Assembly: GCA_028817435.1 (NCBI GenBank)
Contig: JAPPPQ010000041.1
Span: 1-57,591 of the forward strand
Length of the DNA: 57,591 nt
Direction of reading: 5' to 3'
Source: Deltaproteobacteria bacterium
GTDB lineage: Bacteria > Myxococcota_A > UBA9160 > UBA6930
How positions within the stretch are numbered: the first letter of the stretch is position 1; each line of letters starts with the position of its first letter. Under the pieces are notes generated by a model that had not been told where the DNA came from, did not search any database, and saw nothing but the letters and a program-made list of their open reading frames with translations. The translations under genes and the position numbers were made by a program. Positions 18,894 to 26,858 of this stretch are shown piece after piece.

Positions 18894-19595
18894 ATGAACG
18901 AACTGGCGGAGGCTTTTCGCACCGCGCTGCGGTTGATTCTCGAATTCGACCCGGAGCTGGTGGAGATTGTGGCGCTTACGCTGCGCGTTTCCGGCACGGC
19001 GCTGCTCATTGCCGGTGCGCTGGGGTTGCCGCTGGGCGCGGCGCTGGGCATTGCGCGCTTTCCCGGGCGGCGCGCGGTGGTGGCCGTGCTGAACGCGCTG
19101 ATGGGGCTGCCGCCGGTCGTCGTCGGGCTGCTGGTGTATCTGGCGCTTTCGCGCGCGGGGCCGCTGGGCGGGCTGGGTTGGCTCTTCACGCCGAAGGCCA
19201 TGGTGATTGCGCAGTGCGTAATCATCACGCCACTGGTCGCCGCGCTGGCGCTGCAGGTAATGGAGGATTTGTGGGAAGAATACGGCGAGCTGTTGCGCTC
19301 GCTGGGCAGCGGCGCGCTGCGCGCCATTCCCACGCTGCTCTACGAGGGGCGCTTTGCATTGCTGACGGTGCTGCTCGCCGGCTTCGGCCGCGCCATTGCC
19401 GAAGTGGGCGCGGTAATTGTGGTGGGCGGCAACATCGCCCATGTAACGCGCGTCATGACCACGGCCATTGCGCTGGAAACCAGCCGCGGCGATCTGCCGC
19501 TGGCGCTGGGACTCGGCATTTTGCTGCTGCTCACCGCCCTGGCCATCAACTGCGCTGCCGAAGTTGTGCGGGGCTGGACGCGCCGTGCCGCCTGA
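18894..19595 (+). CDS. tupB: tungstate ABC transporter permease TupB
   Basis: Inner-membrane permease of a tungstate (oxyanion) importer. The 233-residue protein has about five membrane helices and the EAA-type loop (LRSLGSGALRAIPTLL) that contacts the ATPase; the ending RAIAEVGAVIVVGGNIAHVTRVMTTAIALET is characteristic of TupB/WtpB-like permeases. ATG at 18894 gives a short cytoplasmic N-terminus; it lies 10 nt after the yyaL-like stop. Order B-C-A differs from the commoner A-B-C. Tungstate uptake implies tungsten or molybdenum cofactor enzymes, none of which is encoded here. Confidence 0.87.
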   Translation: MNELAEAFRTALRLILEFDPELVEIVALTLRVSGTALLIAGALGLPLGAALGIARFPGRRAVVAVLNALMGLPPVVVGLLVYLALSRAGPLGGLGWLFTPKAMVIAQCVIITPLVAALALQVMEDLWEEYGELLRSLGSGALRAIPTLLYEGRFALLTVLLAGFGRAIAEVGAVIVVGGNIAHVTRVMTTAIALETSRGDLPLALGLGILLLLTALAINCAAEVVRGWTRRAA

Positions 19596-19617
19596 GCCGC
19601 AGTCCGCAAGATCCGCA

Positions 19618-20334
19618 ATGCAACGGGGCGCGCTGCCGCTGCGCTTCCAAGGCGTCTGCCTCGAAGTGCGGGGGCAGCGATTGCTCGACGATCTTTCCTT
19701 CACGCTGCGCGCGGGTTCCATCAGCGCAATCCTCGGCCCCAACGGCGCAGGCAAGAGCCTGGCGCTGCGGCTGGCAAACGGGTTGATTGCGCCGAGCGCC
19801 GGCCGCATTCACTGGCAGGGCGGCGCGGCGCGGGCGCGCGCGGCCTGTGCGCTGGTGTTTCAGCATCCGGTGCTGCTGCGTCGCTCGGCCCGGGCCAATC
19901 TGGATTACGCGCTGCGCATGCGCGGCGTGCCCGCAGCCGAGCGCGCGCAACGCGCGGCACGGGCGCTGGTCCGGGTGCGGCTCGACGCGCTCTCTGCCCG
20001 GCCCGCGCACAGCTTTTCCGGGGGCGAGCAGCAGCGCCTCGCCCTGGCCCGGGCCTGGGCGCTTGCGCCCGAGGTGTTGTTTCTGGACGAGCCCGCCGCC
20101 GCGCTGGATCCGGATTCCTCCCGCGCGCTGGAAGCCGCGGTGCGCGAAATGCACGCCGAGGGCGCAAAGATTGTGCTGACCACCCACGATTTGTCGCAGG
20201 CAAAACGCATGGCCGATGAGGTGCTGTTCATGCAGGGCGGCAGATTGCGCGAACAGACTCCTGCGCGGGAGTTCTTTGCAGAACCCCGCAGCGCGGCCGC
20301 CCGCAGTTTTCTGCGCGCCGAAGGCGCGCTGTGA
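19618..20334 (+). CDS. tupC: tungstate ABC transporter ATP-binding protein TupC
   Basis: Cytoplasmic ATPase of the tungstate importer. The 238 residues show Walker A GPNGAGKS (40-47), a Q-loop in CALVFQHPVLL, signature FSGGEQQRLALARA (133-146), Walker B EVLFLDEPA and the switch His in LTTHD. The ATG at 19618 is preferred; an in-frame GTG at 19585 would overlap the tupB stop and add 11 residues. Its stop overlaps the tupA start as GTGA. Confidence 0.88.
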   Translation: MQRGALPLRFQGVCLEVRGQRLLDDLSFTLRAGSISAILGPNGAGKSLALRLANGLIAPSAGRIHWQGGAARARAACALVFQHPVLLRRSARANLDYALRMRGVPAAERAQRAARALVRVRLDALSARPAHSFSGGEQQRLALARAWALAPEVLFLDEPAAALDPDSSRALEAAVREMHAEGAKIVLTTHDLSQAKRMADEVLFMQGGRLREQTPAREFFAEPRSAAARSFLRAEGAL

Positions 20335-21245
20335 AAATGACGCGGGCGGGCGCAGAAGTGACGCTGCTGGCACTCGCGCTGGCAGCGCTGCCCGGCGCGG
20401 CGCTGGAAGCGCGGGCGCAAGCGCAAAGCAGCGCGCAGGCTGTGCAGGCGGCTGCGGCGCGCAGCATCACTCTGGCCTCGACGACCTCCACTCGCGATTC
20501 GGGGCTGCTGGATTTTCTGCTGCCGCGCTTTACGGCGCGCACGGGAATCGCGGTGCGCGTGGTGGCTGTGGGAACGGGCCACGCCCTGGCGCTGGGGCGG
20601 CGCGGCGATGTGGATGCGCTGCTGGTCCACGACCGGGATTCCGAGGACGCCTTCGTAGCTTCGGGCCACGGCCTGTTCCGCCGCGATGTCATGTTCAACG
20701 ACTTCGTCATCCTCGGCCCGGCGGACGATCCCGCCAATCTGCGCAGCGCCGAATCTGCACAGGCCGCACTGCGCCGGGTGGCGGCGCGGCGCGCCCTGTT
20801 TCTCTCACGGGGCGACGATTCCGGCACGCACAAAGCGGAACTGCGGCTCTGGGCCAGCGCCGGCATTGCGCCGCGCGCCCATTCGGGCCGTTGGTATCGA
20901 GAAACGGGCAGCGGCATGGGCGCCGCCCTCAACACCGCGTCGCAACTCAATGCCTATCTGCTCTCGGATCGCAGCACCTGGCTCGCCTTCAAGAACCCCG
21001 GCGGCCTGCAAATTGTGGTGGAGGGAGACCCGCTGCTGCACAATCCCTACGGCGTGCTGGTGGTGAATCCCGCGCGCCACCCCCATGTGCAGGCCGGGGC
21101 GGCGCGGCAATTTGCCGATTGGCTCACCGGCGCAGAGGGACAGGCCGCCATCGGCGCGTTCCGCAGCCGGGGCCAGCCGCTGTTTTTTCCGTCCGCCCCC
21201 GCTGCGCCCGCCGCGCCCGTTGCACCGGGCGCGCCCGGCGAATAG
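20331..21245 (+). CDS. tupA: tungstate-binding periplasmic protein TupA
   Basis: Periplasmic substrate-binding component. The 304-residue protein begins with a signal peptide (about residues 1-30) and carries the oxyanion-binding signature STTSTRDSGLLDFLLPRF (50-67), characteristic of TupA, plus GTGHALALGRRGDVDALLVHD and GDDSGTHKAELRLW. The start is GTG at 20331 overlapping tupC, or ATG at 20337. The C-terminus ends in a Pro/Ala repeat (APAAPAAPVAPGAPG) not usual for the family. Confidence 0.9.
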   Translation: MKMTRAGAEVTLLALALAALPGAALEARAQAQSSAQAVQAAAARSITLASTTSTRDSGLLDFLLPRFTARTGIAVRVVAVGTGHALALGRRGDVDALLVHDRDSEDAFVASGHGLFRRDVMFNDFVILGPADDPANLRSAESAQAALRRVAARRALFLSRGDDSGTHKAELRLWASAGIAPRAHSGRWYRETGSGMGAALNTASQLNAYLLSDRSTWLAFKNPGGLQIVVEGDPLLHNPYGVLVVNPARHPHVQAGAARQFADWLTGAEGQAAIGAFRSRGQPLFFPSAPAAPAAPVAPGAPGE

Positions 21246-21265
21246 CCCGGCGCAGCCCGCAGTGG

Positions 21266-21271
21266 TAGGCT
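21266..21271 (+). promoter_or_regulatory. extended -10 promoter for the SPFH lipoprotein gene
   Basis: TGG precedes TAGGCT, an extended -10 shape, embedded in GTGGTAGGCTTGCGGCG. The identical 17-mer occurs before the nuclease-methyltransferase gene at 32543 and a one- or two-base variant at 28085. Predicted start near 21278 leaves a leader of about 54 nt containing an AAGGAGG ribosome site. Confidence 0.55.
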
Positions 21272-21331
21272 TGCGGCGCGGGCGCGTCCGCCCGCAAAAA
21301 TCCGCCCCCCAACGGGGCAAGGAGGCACAGC

Positions 21332-22114
21332 GTGAAGCGCAAGACTCTCGCCGCAGCCCTGTTGCTGGCGGCATTCTTTCAGGCGGGCTGCGTGATCATT
21401 GACGATGGCGAAGTGGGCGTCTCCAAGAGCTTCGGAAACATCTCCGAGGCGCCCGTCAGCCCGGGGGTGGCCATCGTGGTTCCCATCGCGCGGCAGGTGG
21501 AAGTCTGGAATGTGAAGCTGCAGGAGTTGAAGGAGAACGCCCGGGTGCCCTCCTCGGAGGGGCTGATCGTCGGACTCGAAACCTCGCTGCTCTACCGCGT
21601 GCTGCCGGACCAAGCGCCCGAAATCCGCATCCGCGTGGGGCGCGATTACAACAACACGCTCATCACGCCCTACTTCCGCAACGCCATGCGCGATGTGGTG
21701 GCGGGCTACCCGGTGCGGAAGATCTACTCCGACCAGGGGCGCAAGGAAATCTCCGAACGCATCCACGGATTCCTGAAGCAAAACCTCAACCCGCGCGGCA
21801 TTCAGGTGGTGGATGTGCTGCTGCGCGATGTGGAGCTGCCCCAGCGCTTCCGCGAGAGCATTGAGGCGAAGCTCACCGCCGAGCAGAAGGTGCAGCAAAA
21901 GCAGTTCGAGCTGGAGCAGGCGCGCAAGGAGGCCGAGATTGAAGTGGCGCGGGCCGAGGGCGCGGCGCAGGCGCAGCGCATTGTCCGCTCCACGCTGAGC
22001 GATTCCTACCTGCAATACCTGTGGATCAAAACGCTGAACGAGAATCCGAATGTCATTTATGTGGCGACGGAGGCGAACCTGCCCATCTTCAAGGGCGTGG
22101 CCGGGCGGCGCTGA
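21332..22114 (+). CDS. SPFH/prohibitin-domain lipoprotein
   Basis: A 260-residue SPFH (band 7) protein, a family forming oligomeric membrane scaffolds. The N-terminal signal ends in a lipobox FQAGC (Cys 20), so this one is probably lipid-anchored rather than held by a transmembrane helix; with Val next to Cys, outer-membrane sorting is possible. The SPFH domain runs from about 25 to 190 and a charged coiled coil (KVQQKQFELEQARKEAEIEV) follows, ending in a small hydrophobic tail. GTG at 21332 is supported by AAGGAGG a few bases upstream. It stands alone with its own promoter; its 3' end is 4 nt from the convergent hydrolase gene. Confidence 0.85.
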   Translation: MKRKTLAAALLLAAFFQAGCVIIDDGEVGVSKSFGNISEAPVSPGVAIVVPIARQVEVWNVKLQELKENARVPSSEGLIVGLETSLLYRVLPDQAPEIRIRVGRDYNNTLITPYFRNAMRDVVAGYPVRKIYSDQGRKEISERIHGFLKQNLNPRGIQVVDVLLRDVELPQRFRESIEAKLTAEQKVQQKQFELEQARKEAEIEVARAEGAAQAQRIVRSTLSDSYLQYLWIKTLNENPNVIYVATEANLPIFKGVAGRR

Positions 22115-22118
22115 CGAA

Positions 22119-22823
22119 TCAGCCGTCCAGGGTCTCGTGCAAAAAGGCGGCGAGCCGGCGCCAGGCGTCGGCCGCCGCCTCGGGGCGATGCAGCGCGGGG
22201 CGCGTATCGTTCATAAAGGCGTGCCCCGCGCCGGGGTAAAGAATGACCTCTCCCGCATGGGGAGACGCCGCCAGCCCCTCGCGCAGCTCCAGAACATCCG
22301 CAACGGGAATGATCTCGTCCTGCTCGCCGTAGAAGCCGAGCACGGGGCAGCGCAGATCCGGCAGCGCCGCCAGGGGCGCGCGCGGCTTCTTCGCCGCATC
22401 GAGTCCCCCGGCATAGCGCAACATTCCGTAGAAGGGCGCGCAGGCCGAAAAGCCCGGCACGCCGCAGGCGGCGAGCAGCGCATATTGCCCGCCCATGCAA
22501 AATCCGGTGACGCCAATGCGGCCCGCCACCGCCTCGTGCGCGGCAAGGGCTTCCGCGCCCTCTCGAATCGTCTCGAGCACCAGCGGGTCCGGCAATGCGG
22601 CAATCCAGTCCAGCGCTGCCGCCGGATCGCTGAGTTCGGGGCGGCCGGTGCGCCGGTAGATATCGAGGGCCAGCACGGCGAAGCCCTCTGCGGCGAGCCG
22701 TCCCGCCAAATCGCGGGTGTGCGCCGAAAGCCCCCAGACATCGGGGAGCATCACCACGCCCGGCTTGGGCGAAGCGCCTTGCGGCAGCGCCAAATACCCA
22801 TGCGCGAGTTCTGCAGAGGCCAT
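22119..22823 (-). CDS. dienelactone hydrolase-family alpha/beta hydrolase
   Basis: A 234-residue hydrolase with the carboxymethylenebutenolidase-type triad: nucleophilic Cys109 in GFCMGG, Asp169 in GEQDEIIP, and His201 in GAGHAF. Such enzymes open lactones or act on thioesters. The ATG at 22823 directly abuts the pntB stop, so it is the last gene of a six-gene operon with an MDR reductase, a hotdog hydratase and transhydrogenase; it may act as a thioesterase or lactonase in that pathway, which is an inference from context only. Confidence 0.85.
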   Translation of the reverse strand: MASAELAHGYLALPQGASPKPGVVMLPDVWGLSAHTRDLAGRLAAEGFAVLALDIYRRTGRPELSDPAAALDWIAALPDPLVLETIREGAEALAAHEAVAGRIGVTGFCMGGQYALLAACGVPGFSACAPFYGMLRYAGGLDAAKKPRAPLAALPDLRCPVLGFYGEQDEIIPVADVLELREGLAASPHAGEVILYPGAGHAFMNDTRPALHRPEAAADAWRRLAAFLHETLDG

Positions 22824-24233
22824 CTAATACTGCTTGATGGCGTCCACCAGGGCGAGCACGCGGCCCTTGGCGTCGCCGAAGATCATCATCGTGTTGTCGT
22901 TGAAGAACAACGGATTCTGAATGCCCGCAAAGCCCGGACTCATGCTGCGCTTGATGACGAAGACATGGCGGGCGCGGTCCACATCGAGAATCGGCATCCC
23001 CGAAACGGCGCTGCCCTCTTCCCGCGCCAGCGGATTCACCACATCGTTTGCGCCAATTACCAGCGCCACATCGGTCTCCGGAAACTGCGGGTTGATATCG
23101 TCCATTTCCACCAGCTTCTCGTAGGGCACACGGGCCTCGGCGAGCAGCACATTCATGTGCCCCGGCATGCGCCCGGCCACCGGATGCACGGCGAACTGCA
23201 CCTCGACGCCCCGGTTCTCGAGCAGATCCATCAGCTCGCGCACAGCGTGTTGCGCCTGCGCCACGGCCATGCCGTAGCCCGGCACCACCACGCAAGAGCT
23301 GGCGTTGCCGAAGATCACCGCCGCGTCCTCGGGGGTGTAGCCCTTGGCCGATGCGCCGCCCCCGGCGGCGGCGGCGGCGGCTTCCGGCGCTGCGCCAAAT
23401 GCGCCGAACAGCACATTGCCGAGCGAGCGGTTCATCGCCTCGCACATGATGCGCGTCAAAATCAGCCCCGATGCGCCCACCAGCGAGCCGGAAATGACGA
23501 GTCCCGAGTTGCCCAGCACAAAACCCGTGGCGCAGGCCGCCAGCCCCGAGTAGGAGTTGAGCAGCGAAATCACCACCGGCATATCCGCGCCGCCGATGGG
23601 AACCACCAGCAGCACGCCGAGCAGCAGCGCCAGCCCCACCAGCGCCGCATATTCCAACAGCGAGGCGTTCCCCGTGCCCACCCACACGCAGAGCAGCAGC
23701 AACCCCGCGCCGAGCAGCGCGTTCACAATGCGCTGCCCCGCATACACCAGCGGCGCGCCGCCCAAGCGTCCGGAGAGTTTGCCGAAGGCGATCAGGCTGC
23801 CCGTCAGGGTGATGGAGCCGATGGTGCTGCCGAACACGATGGCTACCAACTTCACGGCCAGCGCCATGTCCAGCACGGGCGTATTGAGCAGATCGGCGCG
23901 CGCTTCGAGCAGCTCTGCGCCGGCCACCAGCGCCGAGGCCGCGCCGCCAAAGCCGTTCAGCAGCGCCACCATCTCGGGCATGGCCGTCATTTGCACCCGG
24001 GTGGCCGCCAGCACGCCGATGGACGCGCCGATAATTGCGCCCGCCAAAATCCATTCCCAGCGCAGCACATCCTGCGCGGCGAGCGTGGCCGCCACCGCCA
24101 CCAGCATGCCCAGTGCGGCCAAGCCGTTGCCGCGCCGGGCGCTGCGCGCCGAGGAAAGCCCGCGCAGCCCCAGAATGAACAGCACGGCGGATGCCAGATA
24201 GGCGAGCTGCAGCCAGGTTTCGCCCGCGCTCAC
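22824..24233 (-). CDS. pntB: proton-translocating NAD(P) transhydrogenase subunit beta
   Basis: Membrane subunit with the NADP-binding domain III; couples proton entry to hydride transfer from NADH to NADP. The 469-residue product has about eight or nine membrane helices, then the domain III motifs VVPGYGMAVAQAQHAVRELMDLL, VAGRMPGHMNVLLAEA, VIGANDVVNP, and GIQNPLFFNDNTMMIFGDAK. A Gly/Ala-rich linker (EAAAAAAGGGA) joins membrane and nucleotide domains. The GTG start overlaps the pntA2 stop as GTGA. Placement beside a CCR-like reductase suggests NADPH supply. Confidence 0.95.
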   Translation of the reverse strand: MSAGETWLQLAYLASAVLFILGLRGLSSARSARRGNGLAALGMLVAVAATLAAQDVLRWEWILAGAIIGASIGVLAATRVQMTAMPEMVALLNGFGGAASALVAGAELLEARADLLNTPVLDMALAVKLVAIVFGSTIGSITLTGSLIAFGKLSGRLGGAPLVYAGQRIVNALLGAGLLLLCVWVGTGNASLLEYAALVGLALLLGVLLVVPIGGADMPVVISLLNSYSGLAACATGFVLGNSGLVISGSLVGASGLILTRIMCEAMNRSLGNVLFGAFGAAPEAAAAAAGGGASAKGYTPEDAAVIFGNASSCVVVPGYGMAVAQAQHAVRELMDLLENRGVEVQFAVHPVAGRMPGHMNVLLAEARVPYEKLVEMDDINPQFPETDVALVIGANDVVNPLAREEGSAVSGMPILDVDRARHVFVIKRSMSPGFAGIQNPLFFNDNTMMIFGDAKGRVLALVDAIKQY

Positions 24234-24559
24234 GAGCCGCCCTCCCCCGGCGGCTCTTTGCGCCCGCTGCGCCCGCTACGCCCGGCGGGCCTGAACATCG
24301 CCAGCATGCGGTTGGTCACCAGAAAACCGCCCACGGCGTTGATGCTGGCGAAAATGATGGCCAGCAAGCCCGCAACCTGGCTGGCGAGGCCATCGGAGGC
24401 CACCGCAATCAGCGCGCCGACAATGGCGATGCCCGAAATCGCATTCGAGCCCGACATGAGCGGCGTGTGCAACAGCGGCGGCACCTTGGAGATCACCTCG
24501 ATCCCCACGAAGAGCGACAGCACCAGCACGGTGAGCGCGACGGCGGGTTCGTCGAGCAT
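24230..24559 (-). CDS. pntAB: transhydrogenase subunit alpha, membrane part (PntA2)
   Basis: The short membrane domain that, in bacteria with split PntA, is a separate polypeptide. The 109-residue protein has three membrane helices (TVLVLSLFVGIEVI, then the segment with TPLMSGSNAISGIAIVGAL, then LLAIIFASINAVGGFLV), with SGSNAISG as the family signature. The C-terminus is an RSGRSGRK basic tail. It overlaps pntAA by one base (TGATG), indicating coupled synthesis in a fixed ratio. Confidence 0.93.
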   Translation of the reverse strand: MLDEPAVALTVLVLSLFVGIEVISKVPPLLHTPLMSGSNAISGIAIVGALIAVASDGLASQVAGLLAIIFASINAVGGFLVTNRMLAMFRPAGRSGRSGRKEPPGEGGS

Positions 24560-25725
24560 CAGCCCGCTCCTCCGGGCGCGGCCGCGCCGGATTCGAGCTG
24601 CGCGGCCACCCGGGCGTTGCAGATTTCGCCGCCGCGGGCGAGCAGCGCGCCGCCGGTGATCTCATCGCCGAAGTCCGGGGCGAAATCGCCCTGCGGCGCC
24701 AGGTGCTGCAGCAGCGCCACCACATTCTTGCTGAACATCAGGCTGGCGTCGGCGGGCAGATCGCTGGGCAGGTTGGTGGGGCCGAGCACCTGCACGCCAT
24801 TCACCAGCACTTCTTCGTCCGCGCGGGTGCAAGCGCAGTTGCCGCCGTTCGCCGCGGCCAAATCAACCACCACCGAGCCGGGGGCCATGCCGCGCACGCC
24901 TTCGGCGTCCAGCAACAGCGGCGCGGGCCGCCCCGGCACCAGCGCGGTGCTGATGACGATGTCCGCGCGGGCGGCGCGCTCGCCCATCAGCTTGCGCTGC
25001 GCGGCGTAGAACGATTCGGACTGCGCGCGGGCGTAGCCGCCCTCATCTTCCGCCGGGCCGGATTCGTGCTCCGGCTGCATGGAGATGCTGCGCGCGCCCA
25101 GACTCTCGATCTGCTCGGCGGCAGCGGCGCGGGTATCGTAGGCCTCGACCACCGCGCCGAGCCGCCGGGCCGTGGCAATGGCCTGCAGCCCCGCCACCCC
25201 CGCGCCGATCACAAAAACCCGCGCCGGCGAAACCGTGCCCGCCGCCGTGACCAGCATTGGAAACATCTTCGGCAGCCGCGCCGCCGCCAGAATGACCGCG
25301 CGGTAGCCCGCCACCGTGGCCTGAGAGGAGAGCACATCCATGGCCTGGGCCCGGGTGCTGCGCGGCAGCAATTCCAGCGCAAATGCAGTGAGGCCGCGCT
25401 GCGCCAAATCCCGCGCCCGCTCCGGCTCATCCAAAGGCCGCAACAGGGCAATCAGCGCAGAGTCCGCGCGCAACAGGGCGAGTTCCGCCGGCTCCGGCGG
25501 CTGCACCTTCACCACCACCTGCGCTGCGCCGAAGAGCTCCGGCGCTTGGGCGGCGATGCGCGCGCCCGCCTTTTCGTAGTGCGCCGTGGCGGCGGCTGCA
25601 GACTCGCCCGCGCCCGCCTCGACCCACACCTCGTGCCCGCCATTCACCAGGGCGCGCACTCCGTCGGGAACGATGGCCACGCGGCGCTCCCCCGGCGCCA
25701 CTTCCTTCGGAACTGCAACAATCAT
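24559..25725 (-). CDS. pntAA: transhydrogenase subunit alpha, NAD-binding part (PntA1)
   Basis: Soluble domain I of proton-translocating transhydrogenase, binding NAD(H). The 388-residue product resembles alanine dehydrogenase: MIVAVPKEVAPGERRVAIVPD at the N-terminus, RSTRAQAMDVLSSQATVAGYRAV, FVIGAGVAGLQAIATARRLGA as the Rossmann loop, and QAA-type closing region VVVDLAAANGGN. ATG at 25725 is the family start; the open frame upstream overlaps the hydratase gene and shows no similarity. It lies 13 nt after the hotdog hydratase gene in the same operon. Confidence 0.93.
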   Translation of the reverse strand: MIVAVPKEVAPGERRVAIVPDGVRALVNGGHEVWVEAGAGESAAAATAHYEKAGARIAAQAPELFGAAQVVVKVQPPEPAELALLRADSALIALLRPLDEPERARDLAQRGLTAFALELLPRSTRAQAMDVLSSQATVAGYRAVILAAARLPKMFPMLVTAAGTVSPARVFVIGAGVAGLQAIATARRLGAVVEAYDTRAAAAEQIESLGARSISMQPEHESGPAEDEGGYARAQSESFYAAQRKLMGERAARADIVISTALVPGRPAPLLLDAEGVRGMAPGSVVVDLAAANGGNCACTRADEEVLVNGVQVLGPTNLPSDLPADASLMFSKNVVALLQHLAPQGDFAPDFGDEITGGALLARGGEICNARVAAQLESGAAAPGGAG

Positions 25726-25738
25726 CGGCGGCGGCACA

Positions 25739-26854
25739 TTAGGACTTTTCTCGCGCTTGCGCCGCCCCCGGCCCGGAAACTTCCCGCGTCGCCGCGCGGG
25801 TAAACACCGCCAGCCGCAGCACATAGCGCCCCACCAGTAGCCGCCCATCCACCGTGGATTCAATGGCCTTCTTCGCGCCCTGCCGCTGATATTCCGCCCG
25901 CCCAATGGCGTTGATGTGATTCGTCACCAGCAATTCCACCGTAACCAGGCGCAAATCGGGGCGGCCCGGCGCTTCCTGTTGCGCCAGCGGGGTGAGCGTG
26001 GCGCTCAAAAACTCGGGAGGCTCGGGGAGCTTCGCGGCGGCGTGCTCTTCCGCGCGCAGCGCCTCGCACAGATACACCGGCGCCAAATGCTTCGCCTGAT
26101 CCATGCCGAGCAATGCAGCGCACTGCAGCGCCGGGGCGTGATTGTGCACGCCGTAGAGCAGCGTCAGCAGCCCCCAGACGATGTAGCCCGAGTCGCGGGT
26201 GTAGTGAGTCTTGGCGAGATTGCCGAGTCCGCGGGTGAGCCACAGCACCTCATCGGGGCGCAGCAGCGCAATGCGCCCGGCGGGAATCACCTCGCCCACG
26301 CGGAAATCTTCCGCCACCCGCGCGCCGGGGGGCCGGGGCACGGGGCCACGGGCCTCGGGCAGCCGCGCGGCGGAAAGATCGCATTCGGCCGGGGCGGCCT
26401 CCCGGGTATCCAGCGGGGCGGCGCTTTTGGGCAGGCGCCAGCCCGGGCGGCCCTTCACGACGCACTCTCGGGTCCAGCGCAGCGTGGGCGCGCCGCCCGG
26501 CGGGCCAATGCGGCTTTGCACCTGCGCCACGCCGGTGCTGGCGCCGGGCGCGCGGAACTTGCGGCCCAGCACCACGGTGTTCGCCTCGTCCGCAAGGCTG
26601 GTGGGCGGACGGTGGAACAGCACCCCCGTTGCGCCGAGATTGGCCGGCGAGTTCTCGGACACCGCCGTGGTCTTGCAAAAAGCCGCCAGCTTGTAGTAGA
26701 TGGGATCGAGGCTCTCCGGCGGCCGCCAGAACAGCGCGCCGAAGCGCCCGGCGAAATCCGCAGGCGAAAGCTCGAGGCCGTCGGCAATGCGCCCGCCCGG
26801 CGCTTCCCGCCCCGCCTCGAGATCCTCGATGAACAGTCCGCTCTCTCCGCTCAT
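25739..26854 (-). CDS. double-hotdog MaoC-like hydratase, resembling mesaconyl-CoA hydratase
   Basis: A 371-residue protein with two hotdog halves. The first half contains FCKTTAVSENSPANLG (59-74), which by eye parallels the FGKT...NAVANLG stretch of mesaconyl-CoA hydratase (Mch/Meh), followed by VLFHRPPTSLADEANT like its FLRPVYPGDTL. The second half has EDFRVGEVIP (181-190) and LAKTHYTRD (212-220) where Mch has DYAVGE and ARVHFNQ. In the ethylmalonyl-CoA pathway that enzyme hydrates mesaconyl-CoA to beta-methylmalyl-CoA. Similarity is partial and catalytic residues were not verified. It starts 4 nt after the MDR gene and precedes pntAA. Substrate is inferred from context and partial alignment. 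Confidence 0.65.
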   Translation of the reverse strand: MSGESGLFIEDLEAGREAPGGRIADGLELSPADFAGRFGALFWRPPESLDPIYYKLAAFCKTTAVSENSPANLGATGVLFHRPPTSLADEANTVVLGRKFRAPGASTGVAQVQSRIGPPGGAPTLRWTRECVVKGRPGWRLPKSAAPLDTREAAPAECDLSAARLPEARGPVPRPPGARVAEDFRVGEVIPAGRIALLRPDEVLWLTRGLGNLAKTHYTRDSGYIVWGLLTLLYGVHNHAPALQCAALLGMDQAKHLAPVYLCEALRAEEHAAAKLPEPPEFLSATLTPLAQQEAPGRPDLRLVTVELLVTNHINAIGRAEYQRQGAKKAIESTVDGRLLVGRYVLRLAVFTRAATREVSGPGAAQAREKS

Positions 26855-26858
26855 CGTT

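Noticed and set aside
23345-23390. GGC-triplet run in pntB as a microsatellite or CRISPR-like array
   Set aside because: It encodes an ordinary Ala-rich linker between membrane and nucleotide-binding domains; there are no spaced repeats.
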